Assembly: GCA_015661555.1 (NCBI GenBank)
Contig: DQVW01000065.1
Location: 1-11,794 of the forward strand
DNA length: 11,794 bases
Source of the DNA: Methanothermococcus okinawensis
GTDB taxonomy: Archaea > AGJL01 > Methanococci > Methanococcales > Methanococcaceae
Direction: 5' to 3'
Below the pieces are notes generated by a model, which saw only the letters and a program-made list of their open reading frames with translations, was not told the DNA's origin and searched no databases. This document shows positions 10,482-11,794 of this stretch, in pieces (positions within the stretch are counted from its first letter, which is position 1; every line of letters begins with the position of its first letter). A program made the translations under genes and the position numbers.

Positions 10482-11794
10482 TTGGAAGAACTCCTCCGTA
10501 AACTAAGACCTATTTTGGAGTATATCCCAGAGGTTAAAAGACCTGAGAGGGAGATTCCTTTTAAGGAGAAGTTGAAGTGGACTGGGATAGCTCTTATCCT
10601 CTACTTTATCATGGGGACTATAGACCTCTACACTGGAGGGGCCCAGATCCCCCCGGTATTTGAATTCTGGCAGACTGTAACTGCCTCTAAAATAGGTACC
10701 CTGATTACACTGGGTATTGGTCCTATTGTTACCGCAGGAATAATAATGCAGTTGTTAGTTGGAGCAGAGATTATAAGGATAGACCTTTCCAACCCTGAAA
10801 ATAGGGCTCTATTTCAAGGTTTACAGAAGTTACTTGCCATATTCCTCTCCTTCTTTGAGGGGGCACTATTTGTAGGTGCAGGGGCCTTTGGACCTCTACC
10901 TCCACTGATGATGTTGATACTGGTTCTCCAATTAGCCATAGGTGCAATACTACTGATCTATCTAGACGAGGTAGTCTCAAGGTACGGTATAGGTTCAGGT
11001 ATAGGTCTCTTTATAGCGGCAGGTGTATCCCAGACCATCTTTGTAGGAGCCTTTGGACCGGAGGGTTACTTCTGGAAGTTTATTGATGCCATGATACAGG
11101 GAGCCTTAGGTGTGGCCCTGGAGTATATCCTCCCAATAATAGGTACTATCTTAGTATTCCTGGTTGTGGTGTATGCAGAGTGTCTAAGGGTGGAGATACC
11201 CCTTGCCCATGGTAGGGTGAGAGGTGCAGTAGGTAAGTACCCCATAAAGTTCATATACGTATCTAACATCCCCGTGATCTTTACCGCAGCCCTATTTGCA
11301 AACATTCAACTCTGGGGTATGTTCCTGGAGAGGATGGGGTTCCCGATACTGGGACGCTTTGTAGAGGGGAGGGCTGTAGAGGGTATAGCCTACTACTTTA
11401 CAACCCCCTACGGATTATCAAGTGTTCTCTCCGATCCCATTCGTGCCATAGTGTATACCATCCTCATGATTGTATTCTGTATACTCTTTGGAGTATTCTG
11501 GGTGGAGACCTCTGGTCTAGATGCAAAATCCATGGCTAGGAGACTTGGAAGTCTCGACATGGCTATAAAGGGGTTTAGAAAGAGTACAAAGGCCATTGAA
11601 CAGAGGTTAAAAAGGTATATAATGCCAATTACTGTAATGAGTTCAGCCTTCATAGGATTACTTGCAGCCTTGGCAGATTTCACAGGTGCCCTTGGAGGAG
11701 GTACAGGTGTACTACTTACAGTCTCCATAGTGTACAGGTTGTACGAGCAGATCCTCCAGGAACAGATCACCCAGTTACACCCTATACTCTCAAA
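10482..11794 (+). CDS. secY: Preprotein translocase subunit SecY (3' end cut by the window)
   Basis: SecY is the pore-forming integral membrane subunit of the Sec translocon, which exports and inserts proteins delivered by ribosomes. The frame is open for 437 codons and leaves the window before a stop. M. jannaschii SecY is about 436 residues and this N-terminus is about 4 longer, so only a few codons should be missing. I see the N-terminal cytosolic segment (PFKEKLKWTGI), TM1, the plug region around GGAQIPPVFEFWQT, TM2b with GTLITLGIGPIVTAGIIMQLL, a YGIGSGIGLFIAAGVSQ block, and the VEIPLAHGRVRGAVGKYPIKF loop that binds ribosomes. TM8-TM10 follow, with GALGGGTGVLLTVSIVYRLYEQ. It starts with TTG after GGTGAT; no in-frame ATG or GTG precedes it, and the next ATG lies inside TM1. 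Confidence 0.96.
   Translation, partial: MEELLRKLRPILEYIPEVKRPEREIPFKEKLKWTGIALILYFIMGTIDLYTGGAQIPPVFEFWQTVTASKIGTLITLGIGPIVTAGIIMQLLVGAEIIRIDLSNPENRALFQGLQKLLAIFLSFFEGALFVGAGAFGPLPPLMMLILVLQLAIGAILLIYLDEVVSRYGIGSGIGLFIAAGVSQTIFVGAFGPEGYFWKFIDAMIQGALGVALEYILPIIGTILVFLVVVYAECLRVEIPLAHGRVRGAVGKYPIKFIYVSNIPVIFTAALFANIQLWGMFLERMGFPILGRFVEGRAVEGIAYYFTTPYGLSSVLSDPIRAIVYTILMIVFCILFGVFWVETSGLDAKSMARRLGSLDMAIKGFRKSTKAIEQRLKRYIMPITVMSSAFIGLLAALADFTGALGGGTGVLLTVSIVYRLYEQILQEQITQLHPILS

Noticed and set aside
1..11794. CRISPR arrays, insertion sequences, phage or defence genes
   Set aside because: No regularly spaced repeats, terminal inverted repeats, transposase motifs or integrase motifs were seen; the plus strand is almost fully occupied by housekeeping genes.

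Overview
The window comes from the chromosome of a methanogenic archaeon, most likely a thermophilic member of the Methanococcales. The signs are an intron-containing tRNA-Trp, a methanofuran-biosynthesis kinase (MfnE), archaeal-type ribosomal proteins (S4e, L19e, L32e), aEF1B, aIF1 and the RNase P protein Rpp29. The gene order matches the one I recall for Methanocaldococcus jannaschii MJ0458 to MJ0478. Arginine is coded mostly by AGA/AGG, and nearly every gene starts after a GGTGA(T)-type Shine-Dalgarno (SD) site. By hand counts of sample lines, the main genes have about 40-50% G+C, which seems high for this order. I cannot name the species.

Layout: (1) 1-116, minus strand: tRNA-Trp with a 38-nt intron, transcribed away from everything else. 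(2) 170-1314, plus strand: mfnE, a 54-residue double zinc-ribbon protein and translation factor aEF1B. (3) 1349-2925: an AT-rich unrecognised 74-codon ORF, then L22, S3 and L29. The genes that come before L22 in a full S10 cluster (L3-L4-L23-L2-S19) are absent, so the cluster is split here. (4) 2987-3590: aIF1 (SUI1) and RNase P protein Rpp29, probably with their own promoter. (5) 3591-3728: the largest non-coding gap, with a BRE/TATA-like promoter, a small hairpin and three U-tracts. (6) 3729-11794: the spc-type operon S17-L14-L24-S4e-L5-S14-S8-L6-L32e-L19e-L18-S5-L30-L15-secY. Spacing is mostly 2-43 bp, with one 26-bp overlap (L18/S5). secY starts with TTG and runs off the end a few codons before its expected stop.

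Nearly all genes serve protein synthesis or export: ribosomal proteins for both subunits, an initiation factor, an elongation-factor exchange factor, tRNA processing (RNase P), a tRNA and the translocon pore. mfnE (one-carbon cofactor synthesis) is the one metabolic outsider.

I found no CRISPR array, transposon, phage gene or defence system. The items most worth a second look are the AT-rich orphan ORF at the head of the L22 operon, the U-tract leader before S17, the minimal tRNA-Trp intron with no box C/D guide, and the L18 tail written through the S5 start site. No stretch over 300 bp lacks a gene.
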